Notes under the pieces: model-generated
Databases searched by the model: none
What the model was told of the DNA's origin: nothing
What the model saw: only the letters and a program-made list of their open reading frames with translations
Translations under genes and position numbers: made by a program
Assembly (NCBI RefSeq): GCF_006170445.1
Contig: NZ_VCNA01000008.1
Coordinates: forward strand, 237,326 to 301,325
Length of the DNA: 64,000 nt
Origin: Brevibacillus dissolubilis
Lineage (GTDB): Bacteria > Bacillota > Bacilli > Brevibacillales > Brevibacillaceae
Direction: 5' to 3'
In this document: one piece after another, positions 34,448 to 42,694 of the stretch
How the letters are laid out: every line of letters begins with the position of its first letter
Numbering within the stretch: the stretch's first letter is position 1

Positions 34448-36634
34448 TTACTTTGCCAACTCATAAATCGCTTGGGCATAAATAGCCGTTGCTTTTACCA
34501 GATCATCAATCTTGATAAACTCATCGCGTTGGTGCGCACAATCTGCCCCACCAGGGAACAGCGGGCCAAATGCCACACCTACATCAAGAGAGCGTCCATA
34601 GGTAGCTCCACCGATCGCTATGATGTTGGCTTCCTGACCAGTCTGCTCGGAATATACCTTTTGCAGGGTGGTTACCAGCGGGTGGTTCGGGTCGACACGG
34701 TGCGGCTTCATGTTCTCCTCGATCTGAAGCGTGAATGCCGCTTCGTTCAGGCGGTCGAGCAGGATCGGCTCCCACTGGCTGTACGGCTGGGAATGAGGGT
34801 AACGGATGTTGATATCAAAGCGCAGCTCGCCGTCCTCTTCGTAACGGATAATACCTGTATTGAGAGTGAGCGGCCCCATCTCCGGATCGTTGTGACCGAT
34901 GCCCATCGCTTCACCGTAGTGCTGTTGATACAGATACTTGTTGGAGAATTCGATCAGCTGCTCCGCACGGGAATCCAGTGTCAAACCTGCGAGGAAACGG
35001 ATCAGCTCAGTCCCTGCATTGATGCCTTTCCCTGGATCCATACCGTGAACCGATTTGCCTTCAAATGTCAGCGTCACGAAGTTATCATCAATCGTCGCCG
35101 CACCCTTGTGCCCGGTCTCGCTGAGGTATGCCTGATACTTGTCAGCCAATTCCTGTGCGGAGAGTCGGCCTGCTTCAAGCAAGGCTCTCGCCCGGTCAGG
35201 AACCATGTTCATACGCAGACCTGCATGGAGCTGGGACAACTTCGCATCGCAATCCTGTGCAGCGCGCTCGGTGCGTCCTTGTCCGAGGTATGCCTCTTTG
35301 CTTTGCAGGAAAACCAAATGGGTCAAGCCTTTTTCCGCATAGATCAGCGGGAAATCCGCATCCGGAGTAAAGCCCATGGTCGGCATCTCTTCGGTTTGGA
35401 AATACGTATTCATGCAACGCCAGGAAGTCTCTTCATCTGTCCCAAAGATCAGGCGCACACGCTTGGACAGCGGCAGACCCAGCTCCTTCACGATTTTGGC
35501 AGCAAAAATAGACGCCATCCCAGGTCCCTTGTCATCTAAGGAACCGCGTGCCACGATTTTGCCGTCGACGATCTCGGCCGCATACGGAGGAGTTGTCCAG
35601 CCTTCTCCCTCAGGCACGACGTCCACGTGGGACAGCACGCCAACCAGCTCTTCCCCTTGGCCGAATTCAGCATGTCCGGCATAGCCGCCTACATCCTTGG
35701 TCTCCATGCCTGCTTCTGCACACACGTTCAGAGCGAATTCCAGCGCCTTCTGAATCCCTTCACCGAATGGTGCGCCCTCTCTTGCTGTAGATGGGTCGAG
35801 CACGCTTTTGATGCGTAAAAATTCTTGCGTCGTCGAGATCAGATCATTCCTGCGCTTCTCTACCTCTTCCAACCAATTGATCTTGCTCATTTCGTCCCTC
35901 TTCCCTTCATTCATATGTATAGGAAAAACCGGCTCCTCCACATCCTCCATATCCAGTGCCGATTCCAAGTCAAGATCAAGCTCGACATTGAGGAACACAT
36001 CGGTTGGCGATTCGCGCTTGCGGGCGAACTCCATCTGCGCATCTTTAATCTCTTCGCGCATCTTGTTCATCTCACTGTCCAGAATGTTGGAAGCCTTGGC
36101 CGTCTCGATCAGACGATCCTTGATATTCTGCGGCAGGATTCCCTCGTATTTGTAGTTAAGCGAGTGTTCAATCGTCGCCCAAAAGTTCATCCCCAGCGTA
36201 CGTATTTGGATCTCGACCGGTACGGTAATCTGCCCCGCCGCCGTCATCATCGGATATTCCACCGCAATATGATAGCCACGGTAACCGCTCTCTTTTGGCT
36301 TGGTCACGTAGTCTTTTTCCAGAAAAACCCTCATGTCCTTGCGCTGTCTGAGCATCTGCACCACGGTGGTGATATCATCTATGAACTGGCAAATGATGCG
36401 GATGCCCGCGATGTCGCGCAGGTTCCAGCCGATTTCATCGTTGATGGGAATCTTCAAGCGATTCGACTTGTTGTAGATGCTGTTTACCTTTTTGACACGC
36501 CCTGTCACGAACTCGATTGGGGAATGCTGCTTCCGCTTGAGTAACTCATTGCGGATGTTTTTCAGCTTCACCTTCAGCTCCTCAACCGCTTGTTCATAGG
36601 GCAACAGGTACAGGTCCCAATCTATTTTCTGCAC
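34448..36634 (-). CDS. Fusion of small alarmone synthetase (RelA/SpoT domain) and PepV-type dipeptidase
   Basis: One uninterrupted 728-residue frame. Residues 1 to about 230 form a YjbM/YwaC-like (p)ppGpp synthetase: RDIAGIRIICQFIDD, KPKESGYRGYHIAVEYP and VEIQIRTLGMNFWATIEH. Residues 249-728 are a PepV-type M20 dipeptidase: VLSHVDVVPEGEGWTTPP, RGSLDDKGPGMAS, GTDEETSWRCM and GGATYGR. These two proteins are normally separate. An internal ATG at 35890 with GGGAAGAGGGA upstream could also give free PepV. If fused, alarmone synthesis and dipeptide cleavage are physically linked; this is inference. Confidence 0.85.
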   Translation of the reverse strand: MQKIDWDLYLLPYEQAVEELKVKLKNIRNELLKRKQHSPIEFVTGRVKKVNSIYNKSNRLKIPINDEIGWNLRDIAGIRIICQFIDDITTVVQMLRQRKDMRVFLEKDYVTKPKESGYRGYHIAVEYPMMTAAGQITVPVEIQIRTLGMNFWATIEHSLNYKYEGILPQNIKDRLIETAKASNILDSEMNKMREEIKDAQMEFARKRESPTDVFLNVELDLDLESALDMEDVEEPVFPIHMNEGKRDEMSKINWLEEVEKRRNDLISTTQEFLRIKSVLDPSTAREGAPFGEGIQKALEFALNVCAEAGMETKDVGGYAGHAEFGQGEELVGVLSHVDVVPEGEGWTTPPYAAEIVDGKIVARGSLDDKGPGMASIFAAKIVKELGLPLSKRVRLIFGTDEETSWRCMNTYFQTEEMPTMGFTPDADFPLIYAEKGLTHLVFLQSKEAYLGQGRTERAAQDCDAKLSQLHAGLRMNMVPDRARALLEAGRLSAQELADKYQAYLSETGHKGAATIDDNFVTLTFEGKSVHGMDPGKGINAGTELIRFLAGLTLDSRAEQLIEFSNKYLYQQHYGEAMGIGHNDPEMGPLTLNTGIIRYEEDGELRFDINIRYPHSQPYSQWEPILLDRLNEAAFTLQIEENMKPHRVDPNHPLVTTLQKVYSEQTGQEANIIAIGGATYGRSLDVGVAFGPLFPGGADCAHQRDEFIKIDDLVKATAIYAQAIYELAK

Positions 36635-36708
36635 GTCTTTCCCTCCGACCTGGAATTGCTAGTCCTAATGTTGATTCAACATCATCAGGCGGATATCCTG
36701 CCCCACAC

Positions 36709-36745
36709 GAAAAACGGGACTTGTCTTTTGTCCCAACAAGTCCCG
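36709..36745 (-). terminator. Terminator of the GNAT gene
   Basis: CGGGACTTGT (36715-36724) pairs with ACAAGTCCCG (36736-36745), and TTTTT follows in the minus-strand transcript. Confidence 0.85.
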
Positions 36746-36755
36746 AATCTTTTTC

Positions 36756-37226
36756 TTATAATTCCCGAATCATTGCGATTTCATCACACATCGGCAGCTT
36801 CGGACAGTGAATACAGTCCTTCCATACCTTTTGCGGAAGCGTCTCTTTGGCGACCACCTGAAAATCGCATTTCGTGAAAAACTCCAGCTGGTACGTAAGC
36901 GACAGTACCCGCTTGATCCCCAGGCGCTCTGCCTCTTCTACTAACGAAAGCACTAACTGTTTGCCAATTCCCATTCCTTTGGCAGATTCTGCGACGGCGA
37001 GGGAACGAATCTCAGCAAGGTCTTCCCACAAGATATGCAGTCCAGCCATTCCGATTACCTGGTCTCCGTCCAGTGCGATGAGATAGGATTGCAGATGCTC
37101 ACAGACAGACAGCTTCGTACGCGGCAGCATCAGCCCCATTTGGGCGTAATCGTTAATGATTTCAAGCATTTGGTCTACATCTTGGATTTTGGCCTTTCGA
37201 ACCGTCACCGCAGTTGTCATTCCCAT
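36756..37226 (-). CDS. GNAT-family N-acetyltransferase (ArgA-like)
   Basis: This protein is about 156 residues from the ATG at 37226, chosen for GGAGG upstream. The acetyl-CoA loop is AVAESAKGMGIGKQLV (near residue 85). The C-terminus KVWKDCIHCPKLPMCDE, with three Cys, is typical of ArgA-like stand-alone acetyltransferases, some of which make N-acetylglutamate. No arginine genes are adjacent, so the substrate is uncertain. It is divergent from the TetR gene. Confidence 0.8.
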   Translation of the reverse strand: MGMTTAVTVRKAKIQDVDQMLEIINDYAQMGLMLPRTKLSVCEHLQSYLIALDGDQVIGMAGLHILWEDLAEIRSLAVAESAKGMGIGKQLVLSLVEEAERLGIKRVLSLTYQLEFFTKCDFQVVAKETLPQKVWKDCIHCPKLPMCDEIAMIREL

Positions 37227-37391
37227 GGGAACATTCCTCCACATTACATGTATACTCATTCATTATTATTTATAAATATACAGTTTGTTGTATACAGAGT
37301 CCAGTCTTTTTTCAAAAAATTATGCCGCCCGACACTTCACCAATCGGACAAATTTGATCGATGTGATATAATAAATGTGGAGGTGTTCAGC

Positions 37392-37982
37392 TTGACCACA
37401 CGCAGAGAAAGAAAGAAGCGGGAAACTCGGGAAAAGATTTTTACCGCAGCAATTGATCTGTTTAAAGAACACGGCTTTGATGCAACCACCATTGACATGA
37501 TCTCCGAAGCGGCAGATGTAGCCCGCGGTACGATTTTTCTCCACTTTACGTCCAAGGAAGCGATTCTCGCTCACTGGGGACACGAGCGCCTGCAAGAGAT
37601 CGAAGAACGCCGGGATGAATGGGACTATGGCGAAAGCTGCAAACAACGCGTATTGCGTATTTATAAAATCCTCAACGAAGTAAATATCCAAAACTACGCA
37701 TTCATGCGAGTCTTGGTGGAATCCTCCATGAAGCACCGAAAAGTCCACGAGTCGGAAAAGAACGTGCACTTCGAGCTTCGTCAGCTGTTTGCGGACTTGA
37801 TCGAGGACGCCCAGGAAAAAGGACGCCTCAAGTCCAAGTTCAATCCGCTGGTCGCGGCTAACATGCTAGAAAATATCTATTACAATGCCTTATATGATTG
37901 GGTGCGCAGTGAAGGCGCATGGCCATTGGAAGAAATCATGGAAGAAAAGGTATCGATCGTATTCGAAGGGCTGGATCAGTGA
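37392..37982 (+). CDS. TetR-family transcriptional regulator
   Basis: This 196-residue protein starts at TTG 37392, 8 nt after GGAGG. The N-terminal TetR helix-turn-helix is clear (TREKIFTAAIDLFKEHGFDA then TTIDMISEAADVARGTIFLHF). The C-terminal ligand domain is helical and unassigned. It converges on a broken MFS transporter gene and is divergent from the acetyltransferase, either of which may be its target. Confidence 0.88.
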   Translation: MTTRRERKKRETREKIFTAAIDLFKEHGFDATTIDMISEAADVARGTIFLHFTSKEAILAHWGHERLQEIEERRDEWDYGESCKQRVLRIYKILNEVNIQNYAFMRVLVESSMKHRKVHESEKNVHFELRQLFADLIEDAQEKGRLKSKFNPLVAANMLENIYYNALYDWVRSEGAWPLEEIMEEKVSIVFEGLDQ

Positions 37983-37996
37983 GATCCAGCCTTTTT
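37969..37996 (+). terminator. Terminator overlapping the tetR stop
   Basis: GGCTGGATC and GATCCAGCC form a perfect stem followed by TTTTT. The left arm is within the last codons of the gene. Confidence 0.85.
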
Positions 37997-38006
37997 GTAT
38001 GTTCAC

Positions 38007-38787
38007 CTATTCTTTTGCCAGAGTCTGATTCAGCCCGTGTCCGTGGACGTGCGGCTGCTTTTTCTTCGGTTTGTAGCTGATGAACAGCATCAGTGACAGC
38101 AGGCAGAGACCTGCCAGACTGTTGAGCATCCATTGTGGCGAGACACGCTCATAGAGAGCACTGCCCCAGAGCCTGTCCTGGCATATCCCCTGCTTTTTCC
38201 CCGTGTCCCTTGTTCCCTCCCGCATCCCTCGCCTTGATCGTCCCGGCAAAGATCAGCAGAAACATTCCGTATGTACACGCATTGGCGAGGAATACCGCCT
38301 CAAACGAGATGGAAGCGATCAGCCCGCTGACCGCCGTACCGACACCGCCTGCGACATTATAGGTCACATAGATCAGATTGAGTGACCGTCTGCCGCCCTC
38401 CGGCCACAGCACTGTCACCATCGCATTGGCCCCGGCAAACATCATCCCGTAATAGAACCCAAACGGTACCATCAGCACCGCATACAGAGTAAAATCCTGC
38501 CAGAGCGCCATCAGGACGGCCATCGCGCCCAGACTCGAAGCAGCCGTGAGCATCGTCACCCTGCCGCCCCATCTGTCAAAAATCATGCCGCCCGCCAGAT
38601 TGCCCACCATCTGTGCCGTATAATGCAAAAACAGCACCGTACTTGCTGCGGTCATCGACTGGTTAAACACCTGCATCATATACGTCGTATGCAACGGCCA
38701 CAGAAGCGACGCCCCACTGTGGTTGACAAACACCGCTACAGCAAACAGCCACACCAGACGCGGATAGGCCCTGACCTCTTGCCACAT
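38007..38787 (-). pseudogene. MFS transporter gene with internal deletion and frameshift
   Basis: From the ATG at 38787 the frame encodes about six membrane helices of an MFS protein (MWQEVRAYPRLVWLFAVAVF to FLLIFAGTIKARD), then a short Gly/Lys-rich stretch, and stops at 38149. The last MFS helix and tail (YERVSPQWMLNSLAGLCLLS, then a His/Lys-rich end) continue in another frame to 38007. Helices 7-11 are missing, so a deletion of some 150 codons with a frame change near 38160-38180 is the simplest reading. A half-size protein could still be made. Confidence 0.75.
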
Positions 38788-38791
38788 GCTC

Positions 38792-39196
38792 CTACTTTCC
38801 TTCCTGTACCACCGCTTTCACATAGCTGCCATTGCTCTCTACAGCAATCGCTGTGTTCGGGTCGATGCCTGTAATCTCAAAATATTTCGTTCCCACCGAA
38901 TATAGATTGGAAAAATTCTTGTTCCGGTCAAACGCCCTCTCCTGATCGGAATGAGTAGTCACCTGTCCCAGTTCTTTTCCAATCTCTGTAATGGTTTCGT
39001 CCGTCACCATATACGTTCGCTTCTGCCAGATCACGAAAGGATATGCCCAAGAGGAGGCGGCAGGGGTCGGATCGGTAACTTTTTCTTGCATTTCTGTAAC
39101 TGTTTGAACATTCGACTCGTCAGATAGAGTGCTAGCAACGTAGATACCGAACCCTGTGAGGAACAGAAGTGCTGCTCCTGCCATTATTTTTTTCAT
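38792..39196 (-). CDS. Membrane-anchored hypothetical protein
   Basis: This protein is about 134 residues from the ATG at 39196 (GAGGTGATC upstream). An N-terminal hydrophobic helix (IMAGAALLFLTGFGIYVAS) acts as signal anchor, with no lipobox Cys. The extracytoplasmic part has a Trp/Tyr-rich segment (SSWAYPFVIWQKRTYMVTDE) and no known motif. Its stop is 5 bp before the start of the broken MFS gene, and it is divergent from the matrixin-like protease. Confidence 0.6.
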   Translation of the reverse strand: MKKIMAGAALLFLTGFGIYVASTLSDESNVQTVTEMQEKVTDPTPAASSWAYPFVIWQKRTYMVTDETITEIGKELGQVTTHSDQERAFDRNKNFSNLYSVGTKYFEITGIDPNTAIAVESNGSYVKAVVQEGK

Positions 39197-39270
39197 CCTG
39201 ATCACCTCTGTTCTTGGAGACGGACTGACACCAACAAATGTTTCAACCAAAATCGAAGGAGTGAATCACT

Positions 39271-40314
39271 ATGAAAACCAACCGCCAAACCGCTTTTACA
39301 AAAGCAAGCCTGCTATGCATCACCCTGCTTGCTGTATCCACCCAATCCGCCTACGCGAATGTAACACCGACGGTCGGCAAATGGTCCACCAACAGCAAAA
39401 GTGCGCAAAACCAAACAAATAATAGCACAGATGCTGCCGCTTATTCTACCGGTAAAACCCGTTGGAACAACTCTACCGACTTTTTGATCGGCAGCACGAC
39501 CTCTACCAGCACGTTTACATACTCCAATGTCTATAACTCCAGTGCCACATGGGACGGCATCTGTTACTATACATGGTCTGGCGGCTATATCTCCGGCGCC
39601 CGCACTTATCTGAACAACTATTTCACCGATTCGTATACCTCTTCCCTGCGTAACAGTGTGGCCACACATGAGCTGGGGCATGCGATCGGGCTAGACCATA
39701 ACACCACCGCCTCCCAATCCTCATCTGTCATGACCCCATATACCAAAGTAAGCGGCGTCGCCCGCACGGAATATCCGCAAAGCTACGATATCACCGCTGT
39801 CAACAACCTGTATGCCTACGGCTTCGCCGGAGTACAGTCAGACAGCACCATCCCTGAGACCACCGCAACCGGTCAAACAATCGTAGAAGTCTGCTTCTCC
39901 TGGGCAGAAGGCTATAACACCCTGGAAGATCTCTACAAGGCCGCAGACGTCGTCGTCAAGGCCAAACTGGCGAAAACCAACAGCCTGACCAACAAAACAG
40001 GCAGCCTCGAAGGAATCGCAACCGAAAACAGCCTGAAGGTACAAAAAACACTGAAAGGCAACGCTACTCTCACTGATGAGCAAATCACGGTTGTCACTGA
40101 GATCGGTGAAAGCAGCAAGTTCCAAGTCGTCTCCGACCAACTCTCCCCGCTTCAGCTAAATGGCACCTTCTATCTTTTCCTCAAAGACAGAGGTGATGGT
40201 ACCTATGCGCTGATCAATGGTGATGAAGGTGTGGTCAGCAAAAAAGATGGCAAGGCTTATAAGCATGTGAAATACGGTGAGCTGAGCGAGGATCAGTTGG
40301 AGCAATTGAAATAG
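39271..40314 (+). CDS. Secreted matrixin-like zinc metalloprotease
   Basis: This 347-residue protein has a signal peptide (cut near SAYANV). The metzincin zinc motif HELGHAIGLDH (HExxHxxGxxH, near residues 132-142) is followed by the Met-turn SSVMTPY, as in bacterial matrixins. The C-terminal part of about 150 residues (from near 195, DLYKAADVVVKAKLAK) is a separate beta-rich domain with no name I can give. GGAG precedes the ATG. It is likely an exported protease with its own terminator. Confidence 0.82.
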   Translation: MKTNRQTAFTKASLLCITLLAVSTQSAYANVTPTVGKWSTNSKSAQNQTNNSTDAAAYSTGKTRWNNSTDFLIGSTTSTSTFTYSNVYNSSATWDGICYYTWSGGYISGARTYLNNYFTDSYTSSLRNSVATHELGHAIGLDHNTTASQSSSVMTPYTKVSGVARTEYPQSYDITAVNNLYAYGFAGVQSDSTIPETTATGQTIVEVCFSWAEGYNTLEDLYKAADVVVKAKLAKTNSLTNKTGSLEGIATENSLKVQKTLKGNATLTDEQITVVTEIGESSKFQVVSDQLSPLQLNGTFYLFLKDRGDGTYALINGDEGVVSKKDGKAYKHVKYGELSEDQLEQLK

Positions 40315-40343
40315 GTCATTGGGTTTGAAAAAGTAGAGATAGA

Positions 40344-40376
40344 GAGACCGCCCCTGACGTGGGAGCGGTCTCTTTT
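40344..40376 (+). terminator. Terminator of the matrixin-like gene
   Basis: GAGACCGC and GCGGTCTC form a stem followed by TTTT. Confidence 0.8.
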
Positions 40377-40443
40377 GGCTATCTATTAAAAATACTCGTA
40401 AGAGAATTTTTATTACACGGGTTTTGGGGGTAGATATGTAAAT

Positions 40444-40474
40444 AAAAAGGCTGTCGATGTTATCGACAGCTTTT
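40444..40474. terminator. Terminator of the transmembrane chemoreceptor gene
   Basis: GCTGTCGAT and its near-perfect complement ATCGACAGC form a tight hairpin with A-runs and T-runs on either side; it can serve the minus-strand gene ending at 40505. Confidence 0.75.
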
Positions 40475-40504
40475 GAGACGGCCCGGTACTCGGGGTCTGG
40501 ACGT

Positions 40505-42454
40505 TTATTCTACTTTTTCATATCTATCGTGCTCATGATGCTCGTTGATTTCATCGCTGTCGCTGATCTCGCCGATCTCATGGTTAGCATCGGCCTCATC
40601 ATTTTCTATGCCATCATAATTATCATTATGAGTTTCATCATGGTTGTCATCGACATCAACGATTACACTGCTCTCATTGATCTGAAAATGAGAGGCCGTA
40701 TTCTCCAGCAGCTCTGCTTGCTCGGCCAATAATCCGGCTGTGCGGGCGATCTCTTGGACGGTAGCGGTGATCTCTTGGGAGGAGGCGGTGATTTCTTCGG
40801 CGCTGGAGGCGGTAAGTTTGACTTTGTGGCCGACCTGTTCCATGCGCTCCTCGACCTCTTGGAAGTTGGCGACGAGATGGGAGAGTTTGCTTTGCATGAA
40901 CTCGACCTGTGTGCTGGTGCCTTCAGCGGTAGCTACGATTTCGCCGAGGGCCAGTCCGCCTTTTTCGACCAGACGGATCTGTTCTTGCATCTCGGTTGTA
41001 TTGTTTTCCATCGCATCCAGAGAGCGTTCGGTCTCACGTTCGATGCTGACGACGATTCTGCCGATCTCTTGGGCGAATTTTTGGGATTGCTCAGCCAGCT
41101 TACGCACCTCATCAGCGACGACGGCGAAGCCTTTTCCATGCTCACCGGCGCGGGCGGCCTCGATTGCCGCATTGAGGGCAAGCAGGTTGGTCTGGCTGGC
41201 GATTTCACCGATCATGGTGGTCACCTTGGTAATCTGTTTAGAGTGGCTTGCCAGTGAGCGGATCGAATCTTGCGCGGCTTCGATACTGCCCATCAGCTTG
41301 ATGGTCTGGTCTTTGGCACTGTCAACCGCACTGCGGCCATTCTCCGCTACCCGGCTGGTCTCTACTGCCAGTTGGTTGGTACGCTGTGCTTCGCTGTAGG
41401 CATTCTCGATCTGTGCCATGCTCGCTTGTACACGGTCGACGACTTGTCCGACATATTCGCTTTGATCGGTTGCATTGTCTGCTGTCTTCTCAATCGCGAC
41501 AGCCACTTGCACGGTCGTAGAAGCGGCCCCGTCGGCACTCGCTCCCAGTTCAGCAGAGGTGGCGCGCAGGATTTTGGCTGACTCTTGCAGTTCGCCTACC
41601 ACAGAGGTCCACTTTTCTGCCAACTGGTTGAAGGCATCTCCCAAACGGCCGATCTCATCGTTGTTGCTCACTTCGATACGGACACGGAGATCTCCTCCGG
41701 CCATCGTGGCGACGGCCTCATCCAGACGCAGGATCGGTCTGATGATCAGCATACGGATCAAGATGAGACCCAGCACGGTGGCTATCACGCCAAGACCTGC
41801 AACGATGACGGTCATGATCAGAGAATCATTGAAGCGCTGTTTGGTCAGATCACGGGCAATCGAAGCCTGCTCGGTATTGTACTTCACCAATTCGCTGATC
41901 ATCGTGAGGATCTGAGAGCCGTCCCTATCAAGTGCCTTGACGATATCCATCGCGTCTTGCCCACTCTGAATACGCTGCACCACGTCATCACCGTAGCCTG
42001 TGTATTTTACCCAGAATCTGTCGATTTCTTTTAATTTTTTCTTTTCAAACTCCGACAATTGTGGAGATTCCTTATAAAGAGCGATGTTTTTCTCAAAAGT
42101 CTTGATCCGCTCGCGCAGAACGCTCTTGAGAACGATCTTGCTCGACGAGTTGTCGACAATTCCTTTCATGACGCTAAAACGAATCATGATCGCGGAATAT
42201 CGTGCCTCGTCCAGATAGTTAATCACTTGCAGCCGGTCTTTGTACATGCTCTCGGTTTCTTGGCTCATTACTCTCATCTGGTAAATTCCGTTAGCTCCAA
42301 TGGCGATCGTAAAGAGGAATAAGACAAAAAACAGAAACGCCAGTTTGAAGCGAATGCTAATGTTCGTCTTCCATCTGCCTGTACCAGTTTTCCGTAGGTT
42401 AGGAAAATTCAGTGCTTTGGGGCTTTTTGATGTGCGTTGCTTCTTGAAAATCAT
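40505..42454 (-). CDS. Transmembrane methyl-accepting chemotaxis protein with acidic/His-rich tail
   Basis: This 649-residue protein has a first membrane helix ([21 protein letters not shown], near 36), a periplasmic four-helix-bundle-type sensor (about 58-205), a second helix (near 212-235), HAMP (about 236-290) and an MCP signalling domain with the conserved tip [20 protein letters not shown]. After the receptor's normal end near residue 595 comes a tail of about 55 residues dominated by Asp, Glu, His and Asn ([17 protein letters not shown] and similar). Such a tail could bind metal or a partner; this is inference. Confidence 0.92.
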   Translation of the reverse strand: MIFKKQRTSKSPKALNFPNLRKTGTGRWKTNISIRFKLAFLFFVLFLFTIAIGANGIYQMRVMSQETESMYKDRLQVINYLDEARYSAIMIRFSVMKGIVDNSSSKIVLKSVLRERIKTFEKNIALYKESPQLSEFEKKKLKEIDRFWVKYTGYGDDVVQRIQSGQDAMDIVKALDRDGSQILTMISELVKYNTEQASIARDLTKQRFNDSLIMTVIVAGLGVIATVLGLILIRMLIIRPILRLDEAVATMAGGDLRVRIEVSNNDEIGRLGDAFNQLAEKWTSVVGELQESAKILRATSAELGASADGAASTTVQVAVAIEKTADNATDQSEYVGQVVDRVQASMAQIENAYSEAQRTNQLAVETSRVAENGRSAVDSAKDQTIKLMGSIEAAQDSIRSLASHSKQITKVTTMIGEIASQTNLLALNAAIEAARAGEHGKGFAVVADEVRKLAEQSQKFAQEIGRIVVSIERETERSLDAMENNTTEMQEQIRLVEKGGLALGEIVATAEGTSTQVEFMQSKLSHLVANFQEVEERMEQVGHKVKLTASSAEEITASSQEITATVQEIARTAGLLAEQAELLENTASHFQINESSVIVDVDDNHDETHNDNYDGIENDEADANHEIGEISDSDEINEHHEHDRYEKVE

Positions 42455-42694
42455 GAGTATCCCCCCCTCAATTTAGTTTATGTCTATATATAATCATATA
42501 CTTGTTTATTGGATATGGCTATGGTGCATACTAAGAGAGTTTGAGACACTCCAAGATGCCTTTGCCAACATGTTTTCCTTGCGATAGGTGCATACATCTC
42601 CTATGATGGAGATTGTAGATCATATAACGTATGTTGGACAAGAAATTTTTTTTAATTGAACGTTTTTTTTCGAAATTTGGAGGTAAAAACCAAA

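Noticed and set aside
40457..40732. Hydrophobic 91-codon plus-strand frame resembling a membrane protein
   Set aside because: It is antisense to the Asp/His-rich tail of the chemoreceptor; reversed GAT/CAT codons give Ile/Met and look hydrophobic by chance.
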